Assembly: GCF_003269425.1 (NCBI RefSeq)
Contig: NZ_CP030104.1
Location: 1,793,501 to 1,857,500 of the forward strand
Source: Flagellimonas maritima
Lineage (GTDB): Bacteria; Bacteroidota; Bacteroidia; Flavobacteriales; Flavobacteriaceae
DNA: 64,000 bases
Direction: 5' to 3'
Positions 9,531-17,572 of the stretch are shown here, in pieces; the first letter of the stretch is position 1; every line of letters starts with the position of its first letter. A program made the translations under genes and the position numbers. Below the pieces are notes generated by a model. It was not told the DNA's origin, ran no database searches, and worked only from the letters and a program-made list of their open reading frames with translations.

Positions 9531-10421
9531 ATGGACATCGCCATTTTATCAGTTAGCCTCAACGTACATTCTACAAGAAGGATAGTTGAAGAAGCCCAGA
9601 AAGCAGGTCATTATGTAGAGCTGATAGATCATACCAAATGCTCTGTAAAATTAGGTGACGGAAAGCCGCAGATCTATCTGGGTGAAGAAAACGTTACCGA
9701 TGAATTTGATGCGATTGTTCCTAGAATAGGGACAAAGGTAACCAGGCACGGTGCGGCCATAGTCAAACAATTTGAAATGAACAATGTTTTTAGTACGGCC
9801 CGTTCTCTGGGAATTACACGTGCAAGAAATAAGATCAGAACCCTACAGATTATGGCACGAAAGGGAATTCCAATACCTGAAACCGTATTTTCCATCAATC
9901 CAGACAATATTGAAGAGCAGATAAAATTGCTGGGCGGACCTCCCGTAATTATAAAATTACAAGAAGGAACACAAGGTTTGGGAGTTATTCTGGCAGAAAG
10001 CAAAAAATCCGCAAAATCAATCATAGATACCTTTTATAAAATGGATACCAGTATCCTCCTGCAGCAATATATTGAAGAAGCCAACGGGGAGGATATTCGT
10101 ATTATCATTGTTGGCAATAAAGTTGTGGCCAGCATGAAACGTTCCAGTGATTTGGATGACTTTAGATCTAATATGCACAGAGGAGCGGATGCCGTTGCCA
10201 TAAAGCCCTCTGCCAAAGAACAGTTTATAGCGCTAAACGCAGCCAAATATTTAGGTTTGGGAGTAGCAGGTGTGGATTTGATGCGATCTAGAAAAGGACC
10301 TGTGTTAATAGAAGTAAATGCTTCTCCAGGCCTTAAGGGCATAGAAGCGGCTACAGGCATAAATGTTGCAAAACATATTATTCAATTTGTTGAAAATAAT
10401 GGACCCAGAAGCAGAAGATAA
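9531..10421 (+). CDS. rimK: ATP-grasp alpha-L-glutamate ligase, RimK family
   Basis: RimK adds glutamate residues to the C-terminus of ribosomal protein S6; relatives make other poly-alpha-glutamate tails. The 296-residue protein has the ATP-grasp core: PVIIKLQEGTQGLGVILAE (nucleotide-binding loop near residue 145), LLQQYIEEANGEDIRIIIVG, and the metal-binding VLIEVNASPGLKGIEAATG near the end. It starts at the first ATG, which gives the expected N-terminus MDIAILSVS. The retropepsin-like zinc-protease partner often found beside rimK is not present. The substrate could be S6 or another protein. Confidence 0.88.
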   Translation: MDIAILSVSLNVHSTRRIVEEAQKAGHYVELIDHTKCSVKLGDGKPQIYLGEENVTDEFDAIVPRIGTKVTRHGAAIVKQFEMNNVFSTARSLGITRARNKIRTLQIMARKGIPIPETVFSINPDNIEEQIKLLGGPPVIIKLQEGTQGLGVILAESKKSAKSIIDTFYKMDTSILLQQYIEEANGEDIRIIIVGNKVVASMKRSSDLDDFRSNMHRGADAVAIKPSAKEQFIALNAAKYLGLGVAGVDLMRSRKGPVLIEVNASPGLKGIEAATGINVAKHIIQFVENNGPRSRR

Positions 10422-10433
10422 AAAAATCCCAAA

Positions 10434-10496
10434 ATGAGTTCAAAGATATTTTTCTGTGATGACCATCAAGTTATGATAAACGGAAAAAGGCCCTAA
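10434..10496 (+). pseudogene. Remnant of a response-regulator receiver domain
   Basis: A 20-codon frame starting 12 bases after rimK reads MSSKIFFCDDHQVMINGKRP and then stops. KIFFCDDHQVMINGxx is the standard N-terminus of NarL/LuxR-family receiver domains (first strand plus the acidic Asp pair). Nothing downstream in 10497-10616 continues the domain in any frame. I read it as the 5' stump of a deleted response regulator. Chance similarity is possible at this length. Confidence 0.5.
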
Positions 10497-10616
10497 ACAA
10501 CCAATCAATTCCTTAGCTATCCGTTAATGCATTTTTTGCTTGTGCCGAAAGGCTCCCGAAAAATTAAACTAAAGTCTTTAACAAAAGTGGAGGGATTTTC
10601 TTCCCAAAGAGAGTAA

Positions 10617-11042
10617 TTAAGCAAGTTCCTTTTGGGTTGCAATTTTAGTAAGACTCCAATCAATAGCGTCTTCTACATCGGAAAATTGTTTTATGGAGTT
10701 TTGAAAGAACATGCGTTCAAGAACAAGACTTGTAAAACTACCTTTAGTATTTCCTACAACCGAATAGAAACTTAACTTATGCCTGTTTCTATAAAATTTG
10801 GCCCAATCTCCGGGAACCACAAAATAATCATTGACTCTGTTTGAGATATAGGCAATGGGAATATTCTTCCCGTAAAACTCATGAGCTGCGTCAACCACTT
10901 TTTGAGCCATGTTCCAATTGAAAGTAACGCCACTATGGATTTCTGAAATAACAAGACCATCAAAAAAATAGAAAAGACCAAATTCGTATTCCCTTATTTC
11001 CCTTATCTTTTTGAAATATGCGATATCCCTAACACGTTTCAT
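10617..11042 (-). CDS. Conserved hypothetical protein, possibly SpoIIAA/STAS-like fold
   Basis: A 141-residue soluble protein with no signal or membrane segment. The alternating pattern suggests an alpha/beta fold: strands in EFGLFYFFDGLVISEI, IPIAYISNRVNDYFV and LSFYSVVGN, helices in WNMAQKVVDAAHEFY and SFTSLVLERMFF, and an ending VEDAIDWSLTKI. This resembles the SpoIIAA-like family, where the last helix carries a similar DxxDAxxWL pattern, but the match is loose. It stands alone in AT-rich flanks. Function unknown. Confidence 0.6.
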   Translation of the reverse strand: MKRVRDIAYFKKIREIREYEFGLFYFFDGLVISEIHSGVTFNWNMAQKVVDAAHEFYGKNIPIAYISNRVNDYFVVPGDWAKFYRNRHKLSFYSVVGNTKGSFTSLVLERMFFQNSIKQFSDVEDAIDWSLTKIATQKELA

Positions 11043-11276
11043 GACAAAACCGTTTTTAAAAAAGTGCTAGTAAAGGTATTAATATTCCTAGATTTTGCAC
11101 GAAAGGATAAGATTGCCAAGTTGGGTAAACTTTCTGACTTTTATTAAGGAAAACCAAATCCATTTTTGATTATTAGAATTTCCTAATGCTTTTTCTTAGC
11201 TGTAGAGATTAAAATCATAACATATATAACGATTAAGGGCCAAGATTAATTCTGCCAATCATTTCATAAAGACCGT

Positions 11277-11666
11277 TTATTTATCCATAGTATTCAACTG
11301 TATGGCCAACGCCTTTGTTGACAATTGTACCTCTATCAATGATAAGAGCAAGGAGATGATCAGAGCCATCAAACTGGCACTGAAAATGATGTTGGCCCAA
11401 ATGGTAAGTTCAATATAAATTAGGGACATTGTAATAACGGCCAATAAGAAACTGATAATGGCCATGGCCTGCATATTTTTAATAATACCTAATCTTCTTC
11501 TTAATTGGGCTATTTGCTTTTCCAGTGGAGGAGTGGCATCCTCTGCGTATTGCTTGTGCAATTGCCTGATCAATGCAGCAATTGCCAAATAACGGGCATT
11601 GTATGCCAACATGGTCAGTGAAATTGCTGGAAACAATAAGGCCGGAATGCTTAGGGTTAATTGCAT
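11277..11666 (-). CDS. DUF2721 membrane protein
   Basis: A 129-residue integral membrane protein with an N-terminal hydrophobic helix (LSIPALLFPAISLTMLAYNAR), a charged cytosolic section with EKQIAQLRRRLGIIKNMQ, and two C-terminal transmembrane helices. This is the standard layout of DUF2721, which has no known function. Its start codon abuts the stop of the upstream beta-propeller gene, so the two are co-transcribed, but they need not be functionally linked. Confidence 0.75.
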   Translation of the reverse strand: MQLTLSIPALLFPAISLTMLAYNARYLAIAALIRQLHKQYAEDATPPLEKQIAQLRRRLGIIKNMQAMAIISFLLAVITMSLIYIELTIWANIIFSASLMALIISLLLSLIEVQLSTKALAIQLNTMDK

Positions 11667-14510
11667 TTATTCAATCTTAAATTCAACTTTCTCCGTTTGT
11701 CCATTCCCTGAAATCTCAATTATATAATTTCCTTTGGGCAAGTATGTTTTACCATTTTTAGCTTCTGTCAATTTCATTTTATTCTTCTTTAAAAAGCTAC
11801 TCTTCCCTTTTTTACTGAAAGCCAAATCATAAGAAAGAATATTCAATCCCTTGTCGGCTTCAATTTCCACGTAGCTTACTTCTGTTCCGCTGGCAGTCAT
11901 GATTTTTGCCAAGTAACTTCCCGTTTTGCTGGAATAGAATGTAATGTCCAATCCTGGGGTGTCCGGTTTGGACCATGAGCTCCAAGAGTTGCCCCAGTTT
12001 TTGGAATGTTTTATATTTTCAACATCAAAGACTACCAATTCTTCGGAAAGTACGTCCAATGTAATCTGCTGTAGTGCCCTAATATCTGCTTTATAGATGC
12101 TTCGGCCATGTGTACCGACCAAGAGATGTTTTTCTTCGGGATGAATAACTAAATCGTGAACGGCAACATTGGGCATGCCGTTCTGGAGCAATTCCCAAGA
12201 TTCCCCCCGATCAAAACTTGCGTACAACCCATTATCGGTGCCTACAAACAATAGATTTTCATTTTCTGGGTCTTCCACAAAGGCATTTACCGGAGAGGTC
12301 GGGATGTTGCTTGAAATGCTCTTCCAACTTTTACCATAATCATCACTCATAAAAACATACGCTGTAAAGTCGTCGGAACGATATCCGTTCAAAGTAACAT
12401 AAACCCGTTCTTTTTTGTGCTTGGATGCTGCAACTTCGGTCACCCATAGATTTTTTCGAAGAGTAGTAGAAATATTTTCCCAACTTCCACCACTACTTTT
12501 GGATATGTGTACCAAACCGTCATCACTTCCAGTATATAATAATCCAAATTTGAATGGGGATTCTGAAATGGTGGTCAAGGTACCATAGGCTACATTTCCC
12601 GTCTTACCGCCCTGAGTCAGGTCATTGGAAATAGCTTCCCAATCATCACCTTGGTTTAAGGAGCGGTGTAATTTGTTTCCGCCCAAGTACAAGATATCTT
12701 GATTGTGTTTAGATAGTAAAATAGGTGTTTGCCAATTAAATCGATATGGCGATTCGCCCAGTTCATGTTTGGGCTGAATGTATTTTCTGCCACTATTTTC
12801 TAAATCCAAACGATAGTAATTGCCAAATTGAAAACCGGTATAAACCACATTGGAGTTTCGATTGTCGATTTGTACTTGCATACCATCACCGCCCATAATC
12901 ATTTCCCATGGATTCTTTCCCGTTTGGTGCCAACGACTATTCTCTTCATTATTATGGGGTCCTTTCCATACGCCATTATCTTGCAGCCCACCATAGACAT
13001 TATATGGTTTTTCATTATCTATATTGATGGCATAGAACTGTCCTACTTTTGGTGAATTGTTTTTCATCCAATTTTCACCATCATCGTACGTAATGTTTAC
13101 GCCGCCATCATTTCCATTGATGAGGTGTCCCGGCATTTTTGGATTAATCCATAACGCATGATGATCTGCATGTACGTTTTCTTTCCCTATGGATGTATAG
13201 GTGTTTCCTCCATCTTCCGATTTTATTAAGGGAACACCGGCCAAATAAATACGGTCCTTATTATTGGGATCAACTCGTATTTGCGCAAAATAGTATCCGT
13301 AGCTGTAAAAAAGGTCATCTATGTAATTTTCGTTCATTTTCATCCACGTTTTTCCAGCATTATCACTTCGGTAGACTTCTGCACCCACTACTGGTGTATC
13401 GAACAACAGGGAATTTGCATTTTCCAGATACTTAGCTAGGTCAATTGGCTTTACTGCACCACTGCGAACCATTTGTTTCACATTTTCTGCCCTGTATTTT
13501 TCTTGAAAACCGTTAGTTTTCAGGTAGTCGTTTAGTTTTTTATTATCAAGAGCAAGAAAAGCATCCTTATCCATCGATTTAAAATCATCTTTGGTGAGTT
13601 CTTCTTTTTTTTCGGCATCCTTCTTTTCGCGCCTAAACTGACTGTCATGAATAGCATAGACCGTATTTTCATCAAGAACCGCTAAACCAATTCTACCGAC
13701 ACCATCACCGGTTGGAAAACCACTTTCCGCTTTCGTAATCAAGGTCCAATTGCTTCCACCGTCAACACTTTTGTAAACTCCCGATCCAGGACCATTTCCT
13801 GAAAAATTCCATGCTTTTCTATCTTTTTCCCACGCTGCGGCATACTGAATATTAAAATTGTTTGGTGCATGGGCCACGTCGATAATTCCCGTTCTATCAT
13901 TTACAAAAAGGGTTTTCTGCCACGATGCTCCTCCATCCGTGGTTTTATAAATACCCCTTTCTTCGTTAGAAGTATATAAATGTCCTGTAACCCCCACCAC
14001 AACTTCATCAGGATTATTAGGATTAATAATGATACGACCAATATGGTGGGAATCTGGCAAGCCCATATTTTGCCATGTTTTTCCTTTGTCCGTGGATTTT
14101 AAAATACCGATACCCGCATAGGAAGAGCGTGAGGAATTGTTTTCACCAGTACCTACCCACAAAGTTCCATTGGTCCAATCAACAGCAATATCCCCAATAT
14201 TTTGGGTGTCGGAACCATCTAAAACCGGGGTAAAGGAAATTCCATTGGTATTTGTGTGCCAAAGTCCGCCAGAAGCGTAGGCCACATAGAATTCCGTTGG
14301 ATTAATCGGGTTGACCTCTAGATCTACCACACGACCGCTCATTACAGAAGGGCCAATATTTTTTAGCGGTATATTTTTAACCAAAGAGGTTTCGGCCATT
14401 TTACCCTTTTGCTCTAAAGCCTGCATTACTTTTTCAGCAGGGGTTGAGGTCTGTTGCCCGATTACATGTTGAAATAATAGAATAAAAAGAGGAAGTAAAA
14501 ACCGTTTCAT
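11667..14510 (-). CDS. Secreted sortilin/VPS10-type beta-propeller protein
   Basis: A 947-residue exported protein with an N-terminal signal (KRFLLPLFILLFQHVIGQ). Many BNR/Asp-box-like repeats follow (for example STDKGKTWQNMG, TTDGGASWQKTL, SVDGGSNWTLIT, SDDYGKSWKSIS, SFDRGESWELLQ), typical of a ten-bladed sortilin-like propeller. Family annotations range from glycosyl hydrolase to WD40/YVTN-like; the Asp-boxes are structural and do not prove sialidase activity. A charged insertion sits around residues 295-360 (EKKDAEKKEELTKDD). The C-terminal ~110 residues form a beta-rich domain ending GNYIIEISGNGQTEKVEFKIE. It is transcribed away from pepP. Confidence 0.75.
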   Translation of the reverse strand: MKRFLLPLFILLFQHVIGQQTSTPAEKVMQALEQKGKMAETSLVKNIPLKNIGPSVMSGRVVDLEVNPINPTEFYVAYASGGLWHTNTNGISFTPVLDGSDTQNIGDIAVDWTNGTLWVGTGENNSSRSSYAGIGILKSTDKGKTWQNMGLPDSHHIGRIIINPNNPDEVVVGVTGHLYTSNEERGIYKTTDGGASWQKTLFVNDRTGIIDVAHAPNNFNIQYAAAWEKDRKAWNFSGNGPGSGVYKSVDGGSNWTLITKAESGFPTGDGVGRIGLAVLDENTVYAIHDSQFRREKKDAEKKEELTKDDFKSMDKDAFLALDNKKLNDYLKTNGFQEKYRAENVKQMVRSGAVKPIDLAKYLENANSLLFDTPVVGAEVYRSDNAGKTWMKMNENYIDDLFYSYGYYFAQIRVDPNNKDRIYLAGVPLIKSEDGGNTYTSIGKENVHADHHALWINPKMPGHLINGNDGGVNITYDDGENWMKNNSPKVGQFYAINIDNEKPYNVYGGLQDNGVWKGPHNNEENSRWHQTGKNPWEMIMGGDGMQVQIDNRNSNVVYTGFQFGNYYRLDLENSGRKYIQPKHELGESPYRFNWQTPILLSKHNQDILYLGGNKLHRSLNQGDDWEAISNDLTQGGKTGNVAYGTLTTISESPFKFGLLYTGSDDGLVHISKSSGGSWENISTTLRKNLWVTEVAASKHKKERVYVTLNGYRSDDFTAYVFMSDDYGKSWKSISSNIPTSPVNAFVEDPENENLLFVGTDNGLYASFDRGESWELLQNGMPNVAVHDLVIHPEEKHLLVGTHGRSIYKADIRALQQITLDVLSEELVVFDVENIKHSKNWGNSWSSWSKPDTPGLDITFYSSKTGSYLAKIMTASGTEVSYVEIEADKGLNILSYDLAFSKKGKSSFLKKNKMKLTEAKNGKTYLPKGNYIIEISGNGQTEKVEFKIE

Positions 14511-14546
14511 TTAGCCAAGGATTTAATTTGCTACGGAAGGTATGAA

Positions 14547-14578
14547 TTTGTCTTCGGTATCGCAATTAACTACTTTTG
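14547..14578 (+). promoter_or_regulatory. Strong Bacteroidota-type promoter for pepP
   Basis: TTTG at 14547-14550, a 20-base spacer, and TACTTTTG at 14571-14578 fit TTTG-N19-TAnnTTTG closely. Transcription would start near 14585, which rules out the upstream in-frame ATG at 14542 and supports translation from 14599. Confidence 0.6.
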
Positions 14579-14598
14579 AAGAAATCGATTTTAGCCTT

Positions 14599-15891
14599 AT
14601 GAAATACCGCCAAATAGACAGCAAACTTTTTATAAAAAACCGCAAAAAATTCATGGCTCACATGAAACCTAAGAGCATTGCGGTATTCAACTCCAACGAT
14701 GTCTACCCCGTTAGTGCGGATAGCACCATGCCTTTTGAACAGCACAGGGATATTTTTTATTTGAGCGGGGCCGACCAAGAGGAAACCATCCTGTTGCTTT
14801 TCCCGAATGCTATGGATAAAAAACACAAAGAAGTACTGTTTGTTCGTGAGACCAATGCACATATTGCTGTTTGGGAAGGTGAAAAATTAACTAAGGAAAA
14901 AGCTACGGAGGTTTCTGGAATTGAAACTATTTATTGGTTGTCGGATTTTGATAAAACCTTTTTTGATTTGATGACCGAAGCGGAAACGATTTATTTCAAT
15001 ACCAATGAGCATTATAGGCAAGCCGTAGAGACCCAAACCCGGGAAGACCGTTTTATTGAAAAGTGTAAAAAAGATTTTCCAGCGCACCAATGGGCCAAGA
15101 GCAATCCAATTTTACAAAAGATACGTGGTGTAAAAGAGCCTGAAGAAATTGAACTTTTGCAACAAGCTTGCGACATCACTGAAAAAGGATTCCGACGTAT
15201 TTTACAGTTTACAAAACCTGGTGTTTGGGAATATGAAATGGAGGCCGAATTTCTGCATGAATTTATTCGCAATCGTTCTAAAGGCTTTGCCTATACCCCA
15301 ATTATTGCTTCTGGCAACAATGCCAATGTGCTGCATTATATAGAGAATAACCAGCAGGTAAAGGACGGGGATTTAATTTTAATGGATGTAGGTGCGGAAT
15401 ATGCCAACTATTCCAGTGATATGACGAGAACTATCCCTGCCAATGGAAAATTCACAGATCGACAGAAACAAGTATACAATGCAGTGCTTCGGGTAAAAAA
15501 TGAAGCTACAAAACTTTTAGTGCCAGGGAGCATTTGGGCAGAATACCATAAGGAAGTAGGCAAAATCATGACCTCAGAATTATTAGGTCTGGGATTATTG
15601 AACAAGGCCGATGTACAGAACGAGGATAAAGATTGGCCTGCCTATAAAAAGTATTTTATGCACGGCACCAGTCATCACATTGGGTTGAACACCCATGATT
15701 ATGGGGAACTGAAAACACCGATGAAACCTAATATGGTCTTTACCGTTGAACCAGGGATTTATATTCCGGATGAGCAAATGGGAATTCGAATTGAAGATGA
15801 TGTGGTGATTCGGGAAACCGGAGAGCCTTTTAATTTGATGCAAAATATCCCTATTGAGATTGAGGAGATTGAAGAACTGATGCTTGGATGA
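14599..15891 (+). CDS. pepP: Xaa-Pro aminopeptidase (aminopeptidase P, M24B)
   Basis: Cytosolic metallopeptidase releasing N-terminal residues that precede proline. The N-terminal creatinase-like domain (KYRQIDSKLFIKNRKKFMAH onward) is followed by the M24 pita-bread fold with all five metal ligands visible: MDVGAEYANYSSDMTRT (two Asp), GTSHHIGLNTHD (His), FTVEPGIYI (Glu) and GIRIEDDVV (Glu). From 14599 the protein is 430 residues, normal for the family. An upstream ATG at 14542 lies inside the predicted promoter and would add 19 unrelated residues, so it is rejected. Confidence 0.9.
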   Translation: MKYRQIDSKLFIKNRKKFMAHMKPKSIAVFNSNDVYPVSADSTMPFEQHRDIFYLSGADQEETILLLFPNAMDKKHKEVLFVRETNAHIAVWEGEKLTKEKATEVSGIETIYWLSDFDKTFFDLMTEAETIYFNTNEHYRQAVETQTREDRFIEKCKKDFPAHQWAKSNPILQKIRGVKEPEEIELLQQACDITEKGFRRILQFTKPGVWEYEMEAEFLHEFIRNRSKGFAYTPIIASGNNANVLHYIENNQQVKDGDLILMDVGAEYANYSSDMTRTIPANGKFTDRQKQVYNAVLRVKNEATKLLVPGSIWAEYHKEVGKIMTSELLGLGLLNKADVQNEDKDWPAYKKYFMHGTSHHIGLNTHDYGELKTPMKPNMVFTVEPGIYIPDEQMGIRIEDDVVIRETGEPFNLMQNIPIEIEEIEELMLG

Positions 15892-16046
15892 CAGATAACG
15901 GATGATTTTTGTTGGTTGTTCGAGCGTTATGAGCTTGAGTCTTTTTTCTCTTCTCTAGTTTCTCGTGTTTGATGAAGGGTGAAAGTTTGGAGGTAAGTGG
16001 GAAGTTATAATTTTAGGGCTGTAAGTTTCAGATTTTTTTCTAAATA

Positions 16047-16067
16047 CTGACTCCTGACACCTGAATA
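16047..16067. repeat. Heptamer array, three CTGAxxx units
   Basis: CTGACTC, CTGACAC and CTGAATA follow one another with a 7-base period directly upstream of a small membrane-protein gene. The preceding 15935-16046 shows more degenerate 7-base periodicity (for example TTGAGTC, TTTTTTC, TCTTCTC, TAGTTTC from 15935). Confidence 0.6.
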
Positions 16068-16098
16068 AAATTAATTCGATATAAAAACGAATCAAGGT

Positions 16099-16275
16099 AT
16101 GAAACCAATTTTCTTTCTACTCGCACAACAACCCAATATCGAGGAAAAGATAAACAAGGCTCCAGACAGTGCCTACCAAATTGGGGTGGTGATTGGAAGC
16201 TATTTGCCTTTTGTAGTTTTAATCAGTGTCGCCTATGCTATTTACTATTATAATAAAAAGAAAAGAGGGTCTTGA
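16099..16275 (+). CDS. 58-residue single-span membrane protein
   Basis: Short ORF starting ATG AAA CCA. The product begins MKPIFFLLAQQPN, has a mildly charged stretch IEEKINKAPDSAYQ, a clear hydrophobic helix from about residue 29 to 50 (VVIGSYLPFVVLISVAYAIY) and a basic end YNKKKRGS. One membrane span with a positive C-terminus suggests N-out/C-in. It looks like small flavobacterial membrane proteins seen near pepP, from memory only. It is bracketed by inverted heptamer arrays (16047-16067 and 16294-16321). Function unknown. Confidence 0.6.
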   Translation: MKPIFFLLAQQPNIEEKINKAPDSAYQIGVVIGSYLPFVVLISVAYAIYYYNKKKRGS

Positions 16276-16293
16276 TGGTCATTTAATAGTATC

Positions 16294-16321
16294 AGTTATC
16301 AGTTGTCAGGTGTCAGGTGAC
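16294..16321. repeat. Heptamer array, four AGxTxxC units
   Basis: AGTTATC, AGTTGTC, AGGTGTC and AGGTGAC run consecutively with a period of exactly 7. In reverse complement the units resemble the CTGACAC-type array at 16047-16067, so the two form an imperfect inverted pair around the 58-residue membrane protein. Confidence 0.65.
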
Positions 16322-16485
16322 TGATTCAGAATTTCGAAAAAGAATCTCAAGTTTTTCGGGAAAAGTTGTAATGGGCGTATAAGTGGTGGAGAACCGATAG
16401 CAATTAGCTTTCTGCTTAAAGCGAATACCCAAACCACAAAGTTTTTCTTAGAAGATTAAGAATATAAGTAAAATAAGACATTTTT

Positions 16486-16534
16486 GAACAATGAACAATG
16501 AACAATGAACAATGAACAATGAACAATGAACAAT
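16486..16534. repeat. Perfect tandem array of GAACAAT x7
   Basis: Seven exact copies of the heptamer GAACAAT occupy 49 bases. The array ends 64 bases before the start of the sua5-like gene. Exact identity suggests recent slippage-type expansion; copy number may vary between isolates. Confidence 0.9.
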
Positions 16535-16598
16535 CAACCTTGCAAAATCTTTGAAAAACACCAACCTTTGCCGACTAGTTTTCAGAAGTTAGATTAGG

Positions 16599-17561
16599 AT
16601 GACCAAAATATCCAAGGACATATTAAAAGCGGTTGAAATCTTAAATCGCGAAGATGTAGTGGCCATTCCCACAGAAACTGTTTACGGACTGGCGGGAAAT
16701 ATTTATAGCGAAAAAGCTATTAAAAAGATATTTCAGTTGAAGCAAAGGCCTTTGTTTAATCCCTTGATCGTTCATGTTCATTCTCTAGCTCAAGCCGAAG
16801 AAATTGTGACACACATTCCAGAAAAAGCAAGGTTATTAGCCAAAGCTTTTTGGCCAGGTTCTTTGACCTTGATTTTACCAAAAAAAGATACTGTTCCTGA
16901 TTTGGTCACGGCAAAAAAGGATACGGTTGCAGTTCGAATTCCAGGACATCCAGTTACATTAGAACTTTTGAAGAATTTAAATTTTCCATTGGCAGCTCCA
17001 AGTGCAAATCCGTTCGGATCTATCAGTCCAACCCAAGCATCACATGTAGCCAATTATTTTGAAGATGGACTTTCTTTGATATTGGATGGCGGGAACTGCG
17101 AAAATGGAATTGAATCCACCATCGTAGGTTTTGAAGATGATAAACCCGTACTGTATCGATTGGGTTCCATTGCCCTAGAAGAAATCACAAATGAGGTGGG
17201 TGAAATTGAAATCAAAAACAAAAAAGAGAAATCCCCAGATGCTCCTGGGATGCTTTCGCGACACTATGCCCCAAATACAAGCACTTTTCTGGTGGATGAT
17301 GTAGCATCTTTCATAAAGAATAAGACCGATAAAAAAATCGGGCTTTTGCTCTTCAAGGATGAAATAGAAAATCCAATTATTTTTCATCAAGAAGTTTTGT
17401 CAAGCTCTGGAAGCCTTAAAGAAGCTGCTTCAAGGCTATATGGCGCTTTGCACAAAATGGACAAATTGAATTTGGATATGATTATTGCGGTACGTTTTCC
17501 GGATACCGGATTGGGAAAATCAATCAACGACCGGTTGCAAAGGGCAACGAAGAAAGAATAA
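16599..17561 (+). CDS. sua5: L-threonylcarbamoyladenylate synthase (Sua5/YciO/YrdC family)
   Basis: Makes threonylcarbamoyl-AMP from threonine, bicarbonate and ATP, the first step of t6A formation at position 37 of ANN-decoding tRNAs. The YrdC domain (residues ~8-190) shows KAIKKIFQLKQRPLFNPLIVHV, VAVRIPGHP and LAAPSANPFGSISPTQASHV. At 320 residues it is longer than TsaC and includes the extra Sua5 C-terminal Rossmann domain, joined by SPDAPGMLSRHYAP. ATG at 16599 is the natural start. It is monocistronic, with converging brnQ 11 bases downstream. Confidence 0.9.
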   Translation: MTKISKDILKAVEILNREDVVAIPTETVYGLAGNIYSEKAIKKIFQLKQRPLFNPLIVHVHSLAQAEEIVTHIPEKARLLAKAFWPGSLTLILPKKDTVPDLVTAKKDTVAVRIPGHPVTLELLKNLNFPLAAPSANPFGSISPTQASHVANYFEDGLSLILDGGNCENGIESTIVGFEDDKPVLYRLGSIALEEITNEVGEIEIKNKKEKSPDAPGMLSRHYAPNTSTFLVDDVASFIKNKTDKKIGLLLFKDEIENPIIFHQEVLSSSGSLKEAASRLYGALHKMDKLNLDMIIAVRFPDTGLGKSINDRLQRATKKE

Positions 17562-17572
17562 TTCCTCAAAAA

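Larger units (their letters stand above)
16276..16598. other. Gene-free 323-base gap dominated by short tandem repeats
   Basis: No coding frame is credible here. The gap holds two separate 7-base-period arrays (16294-16321 and 16486-16534). The stretch between them, 16322-16485, shows nothing I can name. Confidence 0.7.

Noticed and set aside
14542..14598. N-terminal extension of PepP from the upstream ATG
   Set aside because: It lies within the predicted promoter TTTG-N20-TACTTTTG and encodes residues unlike the family.
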